The notes under the pieces: model-generated
What the model saw: only the letters and a program-made list of their open reading frames with translations
Database searches by the model: none
Told to the model about the DNA's origin: nothing
Shown here: one piece after another, positions 55,589 to 64,000 of the stretch
Numbering within the stretch: the first letter of the stretch is position 1
Layout: the number at the start of each line of letters is the position of its first letter
Source of the DNA: an uncultured Bacteroides sp.
Lineage (GTDB): Bacteria; Bacteroidota; Bacteroidia; Bacteroidales; Bacteroidaceae
Reading direction: 5' to 3'
NCBI RefSeq assembly: GCF_963678425.1
Contig: NZ_OY782857.1
Coordinates: 531,001-595,000 of the forward strand
Length of the DNA stretch: 64,000 nt
Translations under genes and position numbers: made by a program

Positions 55589-58378
55589 TTAAACTACAAT
55601 ATTCACAATTTTCTTAGGAACAATAATAACTTTCTTGATTGGTTTACCTTCAATCCATTTAATTGCATTTTCTGATGCTAAAACTGTTTCCTGAATGGTA
55701 TTATTGTCTGCATCGGCAGCAAATTCCATATTGAAACGAGCTTTACCGTTGAAAGAAATGGTGTAGTTTACTACATCTTCTTTGAGGTAATCTTCATTGA
55801 AGGCAGGCCATTGAGCATCGCATACCGAAGTTGTATTACCCAGAGCTGACCATAACTCTTCACTGATATGAGGAGCAAATGGCGCTAAAAGAACTATTAG
55901 ATGACTTAGTATCTCTTTCTTGTTACATTTCAGTGAGGACAGTTCATTCACACAAATCATAAATGCACTTACTGAAGTGTTATAAGAGAATTGTTCAATG
56001 TCACCGGATACTTTCTTAATCAGTTTATGAAGCGATTTGAGTTCATCTTTGGTTGCAGGTTCGTCGTTAACAATGTATTCTCCTGCTTTATTATAGAATA
56101 ATGCCCAGAATTTGCGGATAAAACGGTGAACACCATCAATACCGTTAGTATCCCATGGCTTAGATTGTTCTACAGGACCGAGGAACATTTCGTACATTCT
56201 CAATGTATCGGCACCGTATTTTTCAACAATCATATCAGGATTAACCACGTTGAACATAGACTTACTCATCTTCTCAACAGCCCATCCGCAAATGTATTTT
56301 CCGTCTTCAAGAACAAATTCTGCAGTTTGGTATTCAGGCAACCAGTTTTTAAAGGCTTCCAGGTCAAGAATGTCGTTGCTTACAATATTCACGTCCACAT
56401 GTAGCGGAGTTACCTCGTATTGACCTTTCAGATTCAGTGAAACAAATTTATTTGTATTCTTTATACGATATACAAAATTACTTCTTCCCTGAATCATTCC
56501 CTGATTAATCAATTTTTGGAATGGTTCTTCTTTAACAGACACTCCTACATCATGAAGAAATTTGTTCCAGAAACGTGAATAGATCAAGTGACCGGTTGCA
56601 TGTTCTGTTCCACCTACGTAAAGGTCAACGTTTTGCCAGTAAGCATTTGCCTTTGTTGATACTAAAGCTTCTGTGTTATGCGGATCCATGTAGCGCAAAT
56701 AATAAGCGCTTGATCCGGCAAATCCAGGCATTGTATTCAGTTCAAGCTGATAACCTTCTTCCGTTTTCCAGTTCTTTGCACGGCCAAGTGGTGGTTCACC
56801 TGTTTCGGTAGGAAGGAATTTATCAACTTCAGGAAGTTCAAGTGGAAGCTTGTTTTCATCAAGCATATAAGGCATTCCATCCTTGTAATACACAGGAAAT
56901 GGTTCGCCCCAATAGCGCTGACGAGAGAAGATAGCGTCACGAAGACGGAAGTTTACCTTCACTTTTCCCAGATTAGTTTCCTTGATGTATATTTTTGTCT
57001 TGGCAATTGCCTCTTTTATAGTCAGTCCGTTGAGCACTAAACCGCCTTCAATTGCATGTTCAGGGCGTGGTGAATTCATCATGATTCCTTCTTTTGCATC
57101 GAAGCTTTCTTCAGAAACATCGCAACCTTCAATCAATGGACGAATTTCCAAACCGAAATGTTTGGCAAAAGCATAGTCACGGCTATCGTGAGCAGGCACA
57201 GCCATGATGGCTCCGGTACCGTATCCTGCCAATACATAATCGCTGATCCAAACAGGAATAGCTTCTCTTGTCAAAGGATTAATGGCATACGATCCTGAGA
57301 ATACACCGGTTACTCTGCGGTCGGCAATACGTTCACGTTCTGTTCTTTTCTTTGTAGCATCAAGATAAGCCTGAACTTCAGTTTTCTGGTCAGCAGTAGT
57401 TAGTTGAGCTACCAGTTCGCTTTCAGGAGCCAATACCATGAAAGTAACTCCGAAGATAGTATCCGCACGAGTAGTAAAGATGGTGAATTCAATATCTGAA
57501 TCTTTCACGTTGAATTTCATTTCAGCACCCTCACTCCTACCAATCCAGTTCTTTTGAGTCTCTTTCAATGAATCTGTCCAGTTTAAAGTTTCCAGTCCGT
57601 CAAGCAGACGTTGTGCATAAGCTGATACACGCAAGCACCATTGGCGCATCACTTTTTGAATTACCGGATGACCGCCGCGTTCTGATACACCATCAACCAC
57701 TTCATCGTTGGCCAATACGGTTCCAAGTGCAGGACACCAGTTAACCATTGTATCTCCCAGATAAGCAATCCGGTAGTTTAATAATATTGTTTGCTGTTCT
57801 TTTTCGCTTTTAGCCTTCCACTCTTCCGCAGTAAATGAAAGTTCTTCTCCGCAAGCGGCGCTTAGTCCTTCAGTTCCTGTTGCCTCAAATCTTTTGATAA
57901 GATCGGCAATTGGAGTTGCTTTCTTTGCATCTTTATCGTAATAATGACTGAACATTTGCTGGAAAGCCCACTGAGTCCACTTGTAGTAATCAGGTTCGCA
58001 AGTGCGTACTTCCCTACTCCAGTCAAATGAAAATCCTATTTTATCTAATTGTTCGCGGTAGCGATTAATATTGTTTACGGTAGTTATTGCAGGGTGCTGG
58101 CCGGTTTGGATGGCATATTGTTCAGCAGGTAGCCCATAAGCGTCATATCCCATTGGGTTAAGAACATTAAATCCTTGCAGACGTTTGTAACGGGCATAAA
58201 TATCAGAAGCAATGTATCCCAGCGGATGTCCTACATGAAGTCCTGCACCCGATGGGTAAGGAAACATATTTAGTACATAAAATTTCTTCTTTGATTCGTC
58301 TTCAGTCACCTGATAGGTCTTTTCCTCAACCCATCTTTTTTGCCATTTTTTCTCAATCTCCCTGAAATTATATTCCAT
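55589..58378 (-). CDS. leuS: Leucyl-tRNA synthetase
   Basis: 929 residues, class I synthetase. The HIGH motif is in NMFPYPSGAGLHVGHPLGY, the editing domain (CP1) spans about 240-430 with TIFTTRADTIFGVTFMVLAPE and AVPAHDSRDYAFAKHFG, and KMSKS is in WAVEKMSKSMFNVVNPD near 700. The anticodon domain and C-terminal LeuRS domain follow (FNGKARFNMEFAADADNNT, KWIEGKPIKKVIIVPKKIVNIVV). It charges tRNA-Leu. It is the first gene of a run with yitT, rdgB and the PorZ-like gene. Confidence 0.98.
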   Translation of the reverse strand: MEYNFREIEKKWQKRWVEEKTYQVTEDESKKKFYVLNMFPYPSGAGLHVGHPLGYIASDIYARYKRLQGFNVLNPMGYDAYGLPAEQYAIQTGQHPAITTVNNINRYREQLDKIGFSFDWSREVRTCEPDYYKWTQWAFQQMFSHYYDKDAKKATPIADLIKRFEATGTEGLSAACGEELSFTAEEWKAKSEKEQQTILLNYRIAYLGDTMVNWCPALGTVLANDEVVDGVSERGGHPVIQKVMRQWCLRVSAYAQRLLDGLETLNWTDSLKETQKNWIGRSEGAEMKFNVKDSDIEFTIFTTRADTIFGVTFMVLAPESELVAQLTTADQKTEVQAYLDATKKRTERERIADRRVTGVFSGSYAINPLTREAIPVWISDYVLAGYGTGAIMAVPAHDSRDYAFAKHFGLEIRPLIEGCDVSEESFDAKEGIMMNSPRPEHAIEGGLVLNGLTIKEAIAKTKIYIKETNLGKVKVNFRLRDAIFSRQRYWGEPFPVYYKDGMPYMLDENKLPLELPEVDKFLPTETGEPPLGRAKNWKTEEGYQLELNTMPGFAGSSAYYLRYMDPHNTEALVSTKANAYWQNVDLYVGGTEHATGHLIYSRFWNKFLHDVGVSVKEEPFQKLINQGMIQGRSNFVYRIKNTNKFVSLNLKGQYEVTPLHVDVNIVSNDILDLEAFKNWLPEYQTAEFVLEDGKYICGWAVEKMSKSMFNVVNPDMIVEKYGADTLRMYEMFLGPVEQSKPWDTNGIDGVHRFIRKFWALFYNKAGEYIVNDEPATKDELKSLHKLIKKVSGDIEQFSYNTSVSAFMICVNELSSLKCNKKEILSHLIVLLAPFAPHISEELWSALGNTTSVCDAQWPAFNEDYLKEDVVNYTISFNGKARFNMEFAADADNNTIQETVLASENAIKWIEGKPIKKVIIVPKKIVNIVV

Positions 58379-58436
58379 AGCGATATTCTTTTATCTTAGT
58401 GTGTTAATTAATTACGTATTATATACTTTAAGTGGA

Positions 58437-58444
58437 CAAAGATA
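58437..58444 (-). promoter_or_regulatory. Promoter -7 box of leuS
   Basis: The minus strand reads TATCTTTG, 58 bp before the start codon. No T-box or other leader element was recognised. Confidence 0.55.
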
Positions 58445-58565
58445 ATGAAAGATAAGCTTATTTGGCATTTCTTTCGGCAATTTCTTGATGGTTTTAGAGT
58501 TTATGCTGAATGGTTTTTATATATAGCTTATATAGTTTTATAATCTTCCCTGAATACTTTTTATT

Positions 58566-58646
58566 TCCTTGTACAAAAGATTTTATTCTTTTGTACAAAA
58601 CAATGATTTCTTTTGTACAAAAGATTGCAATCTTCTGTACAAAATA
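58566..58646. repeat. Array of four TGTACA palindromes at 22-bp spacing (array 2)
   Basis: TGTACA cores begin at 58570, 58592, 58614 and 58636, again three identical 22-bp steps. Spacers are AAAGATTTTATTCTTT, AAACAATGATTTCTTT and AAAGATTGCAATCTTC. Like array 1 it begins TCCTTGTACAAAA. It lies between two divergent promoters, 125 bp upstream of the leuS -7 box and 55 bp upstream of the plus-strand -7 box. Confidence 0.85.
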
Positions 58647-58700
58647 TTTTTAAGCACTCAAATTATTTCCCAAAAAGAGTCGAATTATAAAAAATAATTA

Positions 58701-58708
58701 TATCTTTG
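58701..58708 (+). promoter_or_regulatory. Promoter -7 box of the 58733 gene
   Basis: TATCTTTG fits TAnnTTTG, 24 bp before the ATG. Confidence 0.6.
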
Positions 58709-58732
58709 TGATAATCCAAAAGCCTTGATATT

Positions 58733-59665
58733 ATGAAAACTATAACACTTTATCTTGGTAAGAAATACAGACTGTTTTGGATAGTCGTACTTCTGTTATC
58801 ATGCGTCCTTCTTTTTGCAATATTAGAAGAACTGATCTTAATGATGTATCTTTATCTGTTTTTGTTGTTTCCACTGTTGTTTTATGCCTTCTCAAAAGGC
58901 GTGGGAAAAGTACAATTAGAGGAGGATGCTATTATCATTTATAATCTTTTTGGTTCCACAAAAGCTAAAATTCCTTTGAGCTCACTGAAAGGATTTGAAT
59001 TTATGCGTGATTACTACTATTCTGTTCCTAAAGGTCGTGGAAGATATCTTGGAATAAGCGGACCTACTGTTATGATATTTCACTGTTATCCCGATGAAAT
59101 AAGAGCCTTTTCTTTATTTGGTTTTCACGATATAAAGATAATACTCAACTTCTTAAAGGAAAATAACATCCCGTTTATGAATTATAAACCGGTAGTTCCT
59201 GTGGATGTAAAGGTAAAGGTTTCAATCTATCAGAAATCTGGCATACAAGCTTTTTTTACTGTTGTATTTCCTATTATTGTTCTTCTTTTAATTATAGCTA
59301 CAATGCTATACATTTTCTTTACTAAATTTAGTAATGAGATATTTCACCTTTTACTTTGTCTTTTGCCTTTGTTGTCCTATTTTGTTTATGTATATTGGGA
59401 AAGGATGTATTATCTTAAGATAAAAGATGAATCCTTCACAATAAGAAATTTAATGGGAAGAAAGAGTTGGGGATTTAAGTATAGCGACACAATGAAGGTG
59501 GCTTTCGGTTCAAGTTTGGGAAAAGGAGCTTTTCTCTATCTTGAGATATTAGATAGGAATCTGAAATATTACCAGTTCCCGTTAGATATGCTTCCCAAGA
59601 AAGATATTAAAGAAATAATCAAAATTTTCAAAGAAAAAGGGGTTGATGCAACTGATGAATATTAA
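58733..59665 (+). CDS. Membrane protein with duplicated helix-pair plus PH-like unit
   Basis: 310 residues. Two helices (FWIVVLLLSCVLLFAILEEL and LYLFLLFPLLFYAF) precede a beta-rich domain (VQLEEDAIIIYNLFGSTKAKIPLSSLKGFEFM) ending in a helix (IILNFLKENNIPF). The whole unit then repeats: AFFTVVFPIIVLLLIIATMLYIF and LLLCLLPLLSYFVYVYW, then LKIKDESFTIRNLMGRKSWGFKYSDTMKVAF and EIIKIFKEKGVDA. The plan resembles bacterial PH-domain membrane proteins and the single-unit protein at 22579-22962. No function is known. It is read from its own promoter, 115 bp before mutS. Confidence 0.75.
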   Translation: MKTITLYLGKKYRLFWIVVLLLSCVLLFAILEELILMMYLYLFLLFPLLFYAFSKGVGKVQLEEDAIIIYNLFGSTKAKIPLSSLKGFEFMRDYYYSVPKGRGRYLGISGPTVMIFHCYPDEIRAFSLFGFHDIKIILNFLKENNIPFMNYKPVVPVDVKVKVSIYQKSGIQAFFTVVFPIIVLLLIIATMLYIFFTKFSNEIFHLLLCLLPLLSYFVYVYWERMYYLKIKDESFTIRNLMGRKSWGFKYSDTMKVAFGSSLGKGAFLYLEILDRNLKYYQFPLDMLPKKDIKEIIKIFKEKGVDATDEY

Positions 59666-59737
59666 TGAACTCTTTATAAACATCAACAATTATACAACTT
59701 TACACTTTTTGCATCTGTTTTTCTTCGTAAAAAGAAC

Positions 59738-59745
59738 TATATTTG
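59738..59745 (+). promoter_or_regulatory. Promoter -7 box of mutS
   Basis: TATATTTG fits TAnnTTTG, 34 bp before the GTG start. An unusually clear ribosome site (AGAGGA) lies between them at 59767-59772. Confidence 0.55.
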
Positions 59746-59779
59746 CGGTGATTATTCACTAAAAAAAGAGGAATTTACC

Positions 59780-62395
59780 GTGGCAAATGATATAGTTCTT
59801 ACCCCTATGATGAAGCAGTTTCTCGACTTAAAAGCAAAGCATCCTGATGCGGTGATGCTTTTTCGTTGCGGAGACTTTTATGAAACATATTCTACTGATG
59901 CAGTAATAGCTTCAGAAATACTTGGGATTACTTTAACTAAAAGAGCTAATGGACAAGGCAAATCTGTAGAGATGGCGGGCTTTCCCCATCATGCACTTGA
60001 TACATACCTGCCCAAACTGATCAGAGCGGGCAAAAGAGTTGCTATCTGTGACCAGTTGGAAGATCCTAAAACGACTAAAAAACTTGTGAAACGGGGCATT
60101 ACCGAACTAGTTACTCCCGGAGTTTCCATTAATGATAACGTTCTCAACTACAAAGAAAATAACTTCCTTGCGGCTGTTCATTTCGGTAAGAATGAATGCG
60201 GTATAGCTTTTCTTGATATCTCAACAGGAGAGTTTCTCACAGCTGAAGGCCCGTTCGACTATATTGATAAGCTTTTAAATAATTTTGCTCCTAAAGAAGT
60301 TCTTTTTGAGCGGAGCAGGAGAGGGATGTTTGAAGGCAATTTCGGCAATAAATTCTTTACTTTCGAACTGGAGGACTGGGTATTTACTGAATCCAGTGCC
60401 CGTGAACGACTTCTGAAACACTTTGAAACCAACAATCTCAAGGGCTTTGGTGTGGAGCATCTGAAGAACGGAATCATTGCTTCCGGAGCTATTCTTCAGT
60501 ACCTGGATATGACTCAGCACACACAGATAGGGCATATCACTTCACTTTCCCGCATTGAAGAAGACCGTTATGTGCGGTTAGATAAATATACTGTGCGTAG
60601 TCTGGAGTTGATATCTAGTATGAACGAAGGCGGCAAAAGTCTTCTGAATGTAATTGACAGGACTATCAGCCCTATGGGAGCCCGTATGTTAAAGCGTTGG
60701 ATGGTCTTTCCGTTGAAGGACGAAAAGCCAATTAATGACCGCCTTAATGTAGTGGAATATTTCTTCCGTGAGCCGGAATTCAAGGAACTAATTGAAGAAC
60801 AGCTTCACTTAATAGGCGATTTAGAGAGAATTATCTCGAAAGTAGCCGTAGGACGCGTTTCTCCTCGTGAAGTTGTGCAGCTGAAAGTGGCTTTGCAAGC
60901 CATTGAGCCAATAAAAGAAGCTTGCCTGAATGCCGATAATCCGAGTCTGAATAGGATAGGAGACCAGCTAAACCTCTGTCTCTCCATCAGAGATAAAATA
61001 GACAAGGAGGTAAACAATGATCCTCCGCTGTTGATTAATAAAGGCGGCGTAATTAAGAACGGAGTGAATGCCGAACTGGATGAATTACGCAAGATTGCCT
61101 ATTCAGGGAAAGACTATCTGTTGCAGATTCAACAACGGGAGAGTGAACTGACTGGCATTCCAAGTCTGAAGATTGCTTATAATAACGTATTTGGATACTT
61201 CATTGAAGTGAGAAATGCTCATAAGGATAAGGTTCCTCAGGAGTGGATTCGCAAACAAACTCTGGTGAATGCCGAGCGTTATATCACTCAGGAGCTCAAG
61301 GAGTACGAAGAGAAAATATTGGGAGCAGAAGATAAAATTCTGGTTATTGAGACCAGACTTTATAATGAATTGGTTCTTTCACTGAGTGAATATATTCCGG
61401 CGATACAGATTAACGCCAATCAGATAGCACGTGTTGACTGTCTTCTATCATTTGCTAACGTTGCAGCGGAGAACAAATACATTCGTCCGGTCATTGAAGA
61501 CAATGACGTTCTTGAGATTAAGCAGGGAAGACATCCGGTTATTGAGAAGCAACTTCCTATTGGCGAGAAATATATTGCAAACGACGTTACAATAGATACA
61601 GAACATCAGCAAATCATTATCATTACTGGTCCGAACATGGCTGGTAAGTCAGCATTGCTGCGCCAGACTGCCTTGATTACTTTACTGGCTCAGATAGGTA
61701 GTTTTGTACCTGCCGAGAGTGCTCATATTGGTCTTGTAGATAAGATTTTCACCCGCGTAGGAGCAAGTGATAACATTTCGGTGGGAGAGTCTACTTTCAT
61801 GGTCGAAATGAACGAGGCTGCCGATATATTGAATAATATCTCACCACGGAGTCTGGTTCTGTTTGATGAGCTGGGACGTGGAACTTCCACTTATGACGGC
61901 ATTTCCATTGCCTGGGCCATTGTGGAATATATACATGAACATCCTAAAGCAAGGGCGAGAACATTGTTTGCCACTCACTATCATGAGCTGAATGAAATGG
62001 AAAAGTCCTTCAAGCGAATTAAGAATTACAACGTTTCTGTGAAGGAAGTTGATAATAAAGTGATCTTCCTTCGTAAGCTTGAACGGGGTGGGAGCGAGCA
62101 CTCCTTTGGTATCCACGTAGCAAAGATGGCGGGTATGCCAAAAAGTATCGTGAAACGATCTAATGATATACTTCTTAAACTGGAGTCTGATAACCGCAAG
62201 AAAGGAATTTCAGGCAAGCATCTGTCTGAGGTTAGAGAGAACAGGGAAGGTATGCAGCTTAATTTCTTCCAGCTAGATGACCCTATTCTTTGCCAGATAA
62301 GGGATGAGATTCTGAATCTTGATGTGAATAATCTTACACCTCTCGAGGCTTTGAATAAGTTGAATGATATTAAGAAGATTGTGAAAGGGAAGTAG
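59780..62395 (+). CDS. mutS: DNA mismatch repair protein MutS
   Basis: 871 residues, starting at GTG with AGAGGA 7 bp upstream. MutS recognises mismatches and short loops in new DNA. The mismatch-binding domain has FRCGDFYETYSTDA with the Phe-x-Glu pair; the connector, lever and clamp domains follow. The ATPase domain shows Walker A in ITGPNMAGKSALLRQTA, Walker B in SLVLFDELGRGTSTYDGISIAWA and the His switch in LFATHYHELNEM. The C-terminal LNFFQLDDP and LTPLEALNKLNDIKKIVKG are the family end. Domain order and length are those of MutS1, not MutS2. Confidence 0.98.
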   Translation: MANDIVLTPMMKQFLDLKAKHPDAVMLFRCGDFYETYSTDAVIASEILGITLTKRANGQGKSVEMAGFPHHALDTYLPKLIRAGKRVAICDQLEDPKTTKKLVKRGITELVTPGVSINDNVLNYKENNFLAAVHFGKNECGIAFLDISTGEFLTAEGPFDYIDKLLNNFAPKEVLFERSRRGMFEGNFGNKFFTFELEDWVFTESSARERLLKHFETNNLKGFGVEHLKNGIIASGAILQYLDMTQHTQIGHITSLSRIEEDRYVRLDKYTVRSLELISSMNEGGKSLLNVIDRTISPMGARMLKRWMVFPLKDEKPINDRLNVVEYFFREPEFKELIEEQLHLIGDLERIISKVAVGRVSPREVVQLKVALQAIEPIKEACLNADNPSLNRIGDQLNLCLSIRDKIDKEVNNDPPLLINKGGVIKNGVNAELDELRKIAYSGKDYLLQIQQRESELTGIPSLKIAYNNVFGYFIEVRNAHKDKVPQEWIRKQTLVNAERYITQELKEYEEKILGAEDKILVIETRLYNELVLSLSEYIPAIQINANQIARVDCLLSFANVAAENKYIRPVIEDNDVLEIKQGRHPVIEKQLPIGEKYIANDVTIDTEHQQIIIITGPNMAGKSALLRQTALITLLAQIGSFVPAESAHIGLVDKIFTRVGASDNISVGESTFMVEMNEAADILNNISPRSLVLFDELGRGTSTYDGISIAWAIVEYIHEHPKARARTLFATHYHELNEMEKSFKRIKNYNVSVKEVDNKVIFLRKLERGGSEHSFGIHVAKMAGMPKSIVKRSNDILLKLESDNRKKGISGKHLSEVRENREGMQLNFFQLDDPILCQIRDEILNLDVNNLTPLEALNKLNDIKKIVKGK

Positions 62396-62447
62396 TTTTT
62401 GATTCCCTGCGATACTTTATTTATTCATCAGATTACTCATCCAGACT

Positions 62448-62627
62448 GAAAAAAAGGTTCTTCGTCACTTTTGGTGCAAGCAAACTGTCTCAAATGCTTA
62501 TCCAATCAAGATTCTACATGCTTTTTGATAAGCCATTTATTAACTCTTATAAAAAGCCTGCAAAATGCTATAAATAAAAGATTCAATGTTATAGCTTGCA
62601 CCTAAAGTGACGAAGAACCGAAAAAAA
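62448..62627. mobile_element. MITE-like element with 8-bp flanking duplication
   Basis: Two 26-bp inverted ends, 62456-62481 (beginning GGTTCTTCGTCACTTT) and 62594-62619, differ at one base. They enclose 112 bp without coding potential, giving a 164-bp element. GAAAAAAA occurs immediately outside both ends (62448-62455 and 62620-62627), an exact 8-bp target duplication. Ends starting GG-TCTTC and 8-bp duplications are features of the ISL3 family, so a non-autonomous ISL3 derivative is a reasonable inference. It has no transposase and lies just after mutS. Confidence 0.8.
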
Positions 62628-62635
62628 CAGAAATC

Positions 62636-62760
62636 ATCTGCTACCTGCTACTAAAATGGACTAAAAGCCTTTAAATAGGGATTCCCAGCTGGTGGCATAT
62701 GATTTCTATCTGCTACTAAATTGTGCTTTATCTGCTACTTTTAGAAGGATCTGCTACTAG
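62636..62760. repeat. Intergenic element with iterated TGCTACT word (element B)
   Basis: ATCTGCTACC with TGCTACTA directly behind it (62636-62653), then ATCTGCTACT at 62708-62717, 62730-62739 and 62749-62758. Its opening and closing frameworks match element A (54571-54685) with TGCTACT in place of CCTCACT; TTTAAATAG and ACTTTTAGA are shared. It lies between the MITE-like element and the stop of the next gene. Confidence 0.7.
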
Positions 62761-62809
62761 TTTTGATGTTATGATACAAATAACATGATAGATTGGCTGC
62801 TAGACTTTG

Positions 62810-63565
62810 TTATTTAATTATTTTAGCTTTTTGATATACAATTTCTTTTCCACCTTTAGTAATAGTCAGATCAGCTGGAGGCGAGTCATCTTCTCCCATT
62901 TCAATTATGCCACATTCGTACACATAATTGCCTGATTTAAAAATGTAACTGCAATTTCCTCCGCTTCCGTCAGCTTGAAATTTTCCATCTTGTATTACCA
63001 ATTCAGGTTTCTCGTTCTTGTTTTGTTGTAATTTCCAAGAAGCATATCTATACTTCTCGTTCCCCATATCATCAATTCTAATTCTGTACTTTGAAGTCTC
63101 CAGAATGCAAATAGGCCTTTTGAGATTTCTCAATGATTCATGTAATGAGTTCTTTTCGGCATTTATCAATTCTTCTAAATTCTTCTTTTCAAATTTAGAT
63201 TGATAATTCACAGCAACAACTTCTCCTTCATAGCTAAGCCACACTTCTCCATCTAATAACATAATTCCTCTCCAACCCATTTCAGACCAGTCTTCTTTTA
63301 TTTTCGAGTTAACAATATCATTTATAAGCTTATTGTCAAAAACTTCGTTAAAGCGTTTTATGAATTCATTTTTATTCTTGATTTCAGGTATTGGATATTC
63401 TCTTTCCAAAGGAAATATAACTTGGTTGGCTATTTTATCTTTGTTCTTAGTTTTAATGGTTTCAATAAAATTACGGATAACTTTCTGACTTTTAACACTC
63501 AAATCTTGTCCTGATACTGAGATTAAATCAAAACAAAGAAGTATGATTATCGCTATTTTCTTCAT
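62810..63565 (-). CDS. Secreted protein of unknown function
   Basis: 251 residues with a signal peptide (KKIAIIILLCFDLISVSGQ). The first mature half has a pattern of a helix-rich NTF2-like or DUF-type domain (KVIRNFIETIKTKNKDKIANQVIFPLEREYPIPEI, then IVNSKIKEDWSEMGWRGIMLLDGEVWLSYEG). The second half is beta-rich with two acidic motifs (SYIFKSGNYVYECGIIEMGED, LTITKGGKEIVYQKAKI). I do not recognise the family. It is a single gene flanked by repeats on one side and a long AT-rich stretch on the other. Confidence 0.7.
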   Translation of the reverse strand: MKKIAIIILLCFDLISVSGQDLSVKSQKVIRNFIETIKTKNKDKIANQVIFPLEREYPIPEIKNKNEFIKRFNEVFDNKLINDIVNSKIKEDWSEMGWRGIMLLDGEVWLSYEGEVVAVNYQSKFEKKNLEELINAEKNSLHESLRNLKRPICILETSKYRIRIDDMGNEKYRYASWKLQQNKNEKPELVIQDGKFQADGSGGNCSYIFKSGNYVYECGIIEMGEDDSPPADLTITKGGKEIVYQKAKIIK

Positions 63566-63919
63566 ATTGTTTTCTTAATAATTTATTTTTTATTAGTCCT
63601 AATAAACTAGATGTGCGAATGATTTGACAATATATTCACACATAATATAACTATGCTTAAATTTTTAAAATTTAAATATAGTTATATTTTTTCATTAAAA
63701 AATAATTAGGTTGAAATTATTACTCAGAATTTTTGTATAGTTACTTGAATTGTTGAGATTCAATTGTATAATCTCTATTATACTGAATATTTTACTTTGA
63801 TCAATTGTTCATCTTTTTAAAGACCTGTAAACCTTTGAGAATAGATTTTAATTGATGGATATGATAATCTTTTAGTATTTGTAAAATCAAATTTCATTTT
63901 ACAGACTATTTATTTTTGG
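63566..63919. other. AT-rich intergenic region
   Basis: 354 bp upstream of the 62810-63565 gene and downstream of the gene entering from the right. It is very AT-rich. I see no open frame, hairpin terminator or perfect promoter box. Confidence 0.6.
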
Positions 63920-64000
63920 TTATCTGAACTTCTCAGCAACCAGTCTGTAAGTGGGCATACTGATGTCTAGTTCTTCTCCTTTGGCTATAAAGCTGAAGAG
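63920..64000 (-). CDS. C-terminal end of a gene that continues beyond the right edge
   Basis: 26 sense codons and a TAA on the minus strand, open to the window edge. The peptide SFIAKGEELDISMPTYRLVAE and the last residues KFR look like a genuine protein end, with markedly less A+T than the adjacent region. The product cannot be identified from so short a piece. Confidence 0.6.
   Translation of the reverse strand, partial: LFSFIAKGEELDISMPTYRLVAEKFR

Larger units (their letters stand above)
58379..58732. other. Divergent intergenic region leuS / 58733
   Basis: 354 bp. It holds the leuS promoter box (58437-58444), repeat array 2 (58566-58646) and the promoter box of the plus-strand gene (58701-58708). 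No coding segment is visible. Confidence 0.75.

Overview
The window is one stretch of an AT-rich Bacteroidales chromosome, most likely Bacteroides or a close, plant-glycan-degrading relative. Three things point there: a SusC/SusD polysaccharide utilisation locus, Bacteroidetes-only families (DUF2723, DUF4294, BACON, type IX-style C-terminal domains), and promoters of the Bacteroidetes type (-7 box TAnnTTTG, sometimes with a TTG/TTTG box 17-20 bp upstream), found before many of the genes. Starts were chosen from family alignment and from these promoters; Shine-Dalgarno signals are weak throughout. No rRNA, tRNA, CRISPR array, prophage or intact insertion sequence was seen.

Layout. 3-1103 is the tail of an outer-membrane barrel gene cut by the left edge. 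1131-5987 (-) is DUF2723 membrane glycosyltransferase, NodB-type deacetylase and QueG. 6134-7770 (-) is a zinc/manganese-type ABC ATPase and binding lipoprotein without a permease; mnmD diverges from it. 8603-15609 (-) is a six-gene run: serine acetyltransferase, THUMP RNA methyltransferase, dipeptidyl peptidase IV, PurD and two membrane proteins. miaB lies upstream of it, separated by a translated-looking remnant and a terminator. 17760-25969 holds a small membrane protein plus a CoA-transferase (+), a PH-like/LpdA/PBP4 operon (-), and nadB plus a glycosyltransferase (+).

26106-37496 (-) is a xyloglucan or beta-glucan type PUL: SusC, SusD, surface glycan-binding lipoprotein, terminator, then GH74, a small lipoprotein and a BACON-GH5 enzyme. 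The surface proteins would bind and import oligosaccharides released by the two endo-enzymes. 37917-47021 contains rubrerythrin, a SulP transporter, a radical SAM protein, two envelope proteins, DUF4294, a SpoU methylase and NadA. 47161-51576 (-) is a compact cassette of FkbH-like HAD protein, acyl carrier protein, MBOAT acyltransferase and SGNH-like protein. Its logic resembles dltABCD, and I infer that it activates a small acyl group, carries it on ACP and transfers it to an exported glycan. 51656-58378 (-) is leuS, a YitT protein, rdgB and a PorZ-like propeller protein. 58733-62395 (+) is a duplicated PH-like membrane protein and mutS. The right end has a MITE-like element, a repeat cluster, a hypothetical secreted protein and the tail of another gene.

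The least explained signals are non-coding. Two intergenic arrays, 34 kb apart, each hold four TGTACA palindromes at exactly 22-bp steps. Two further intergenic elements share one template but carry different iterated words (CCTCACT versus TGCTACT). A 164-bp element with 26-bp inverted ends is flanked by an exact 8-bp duplication.
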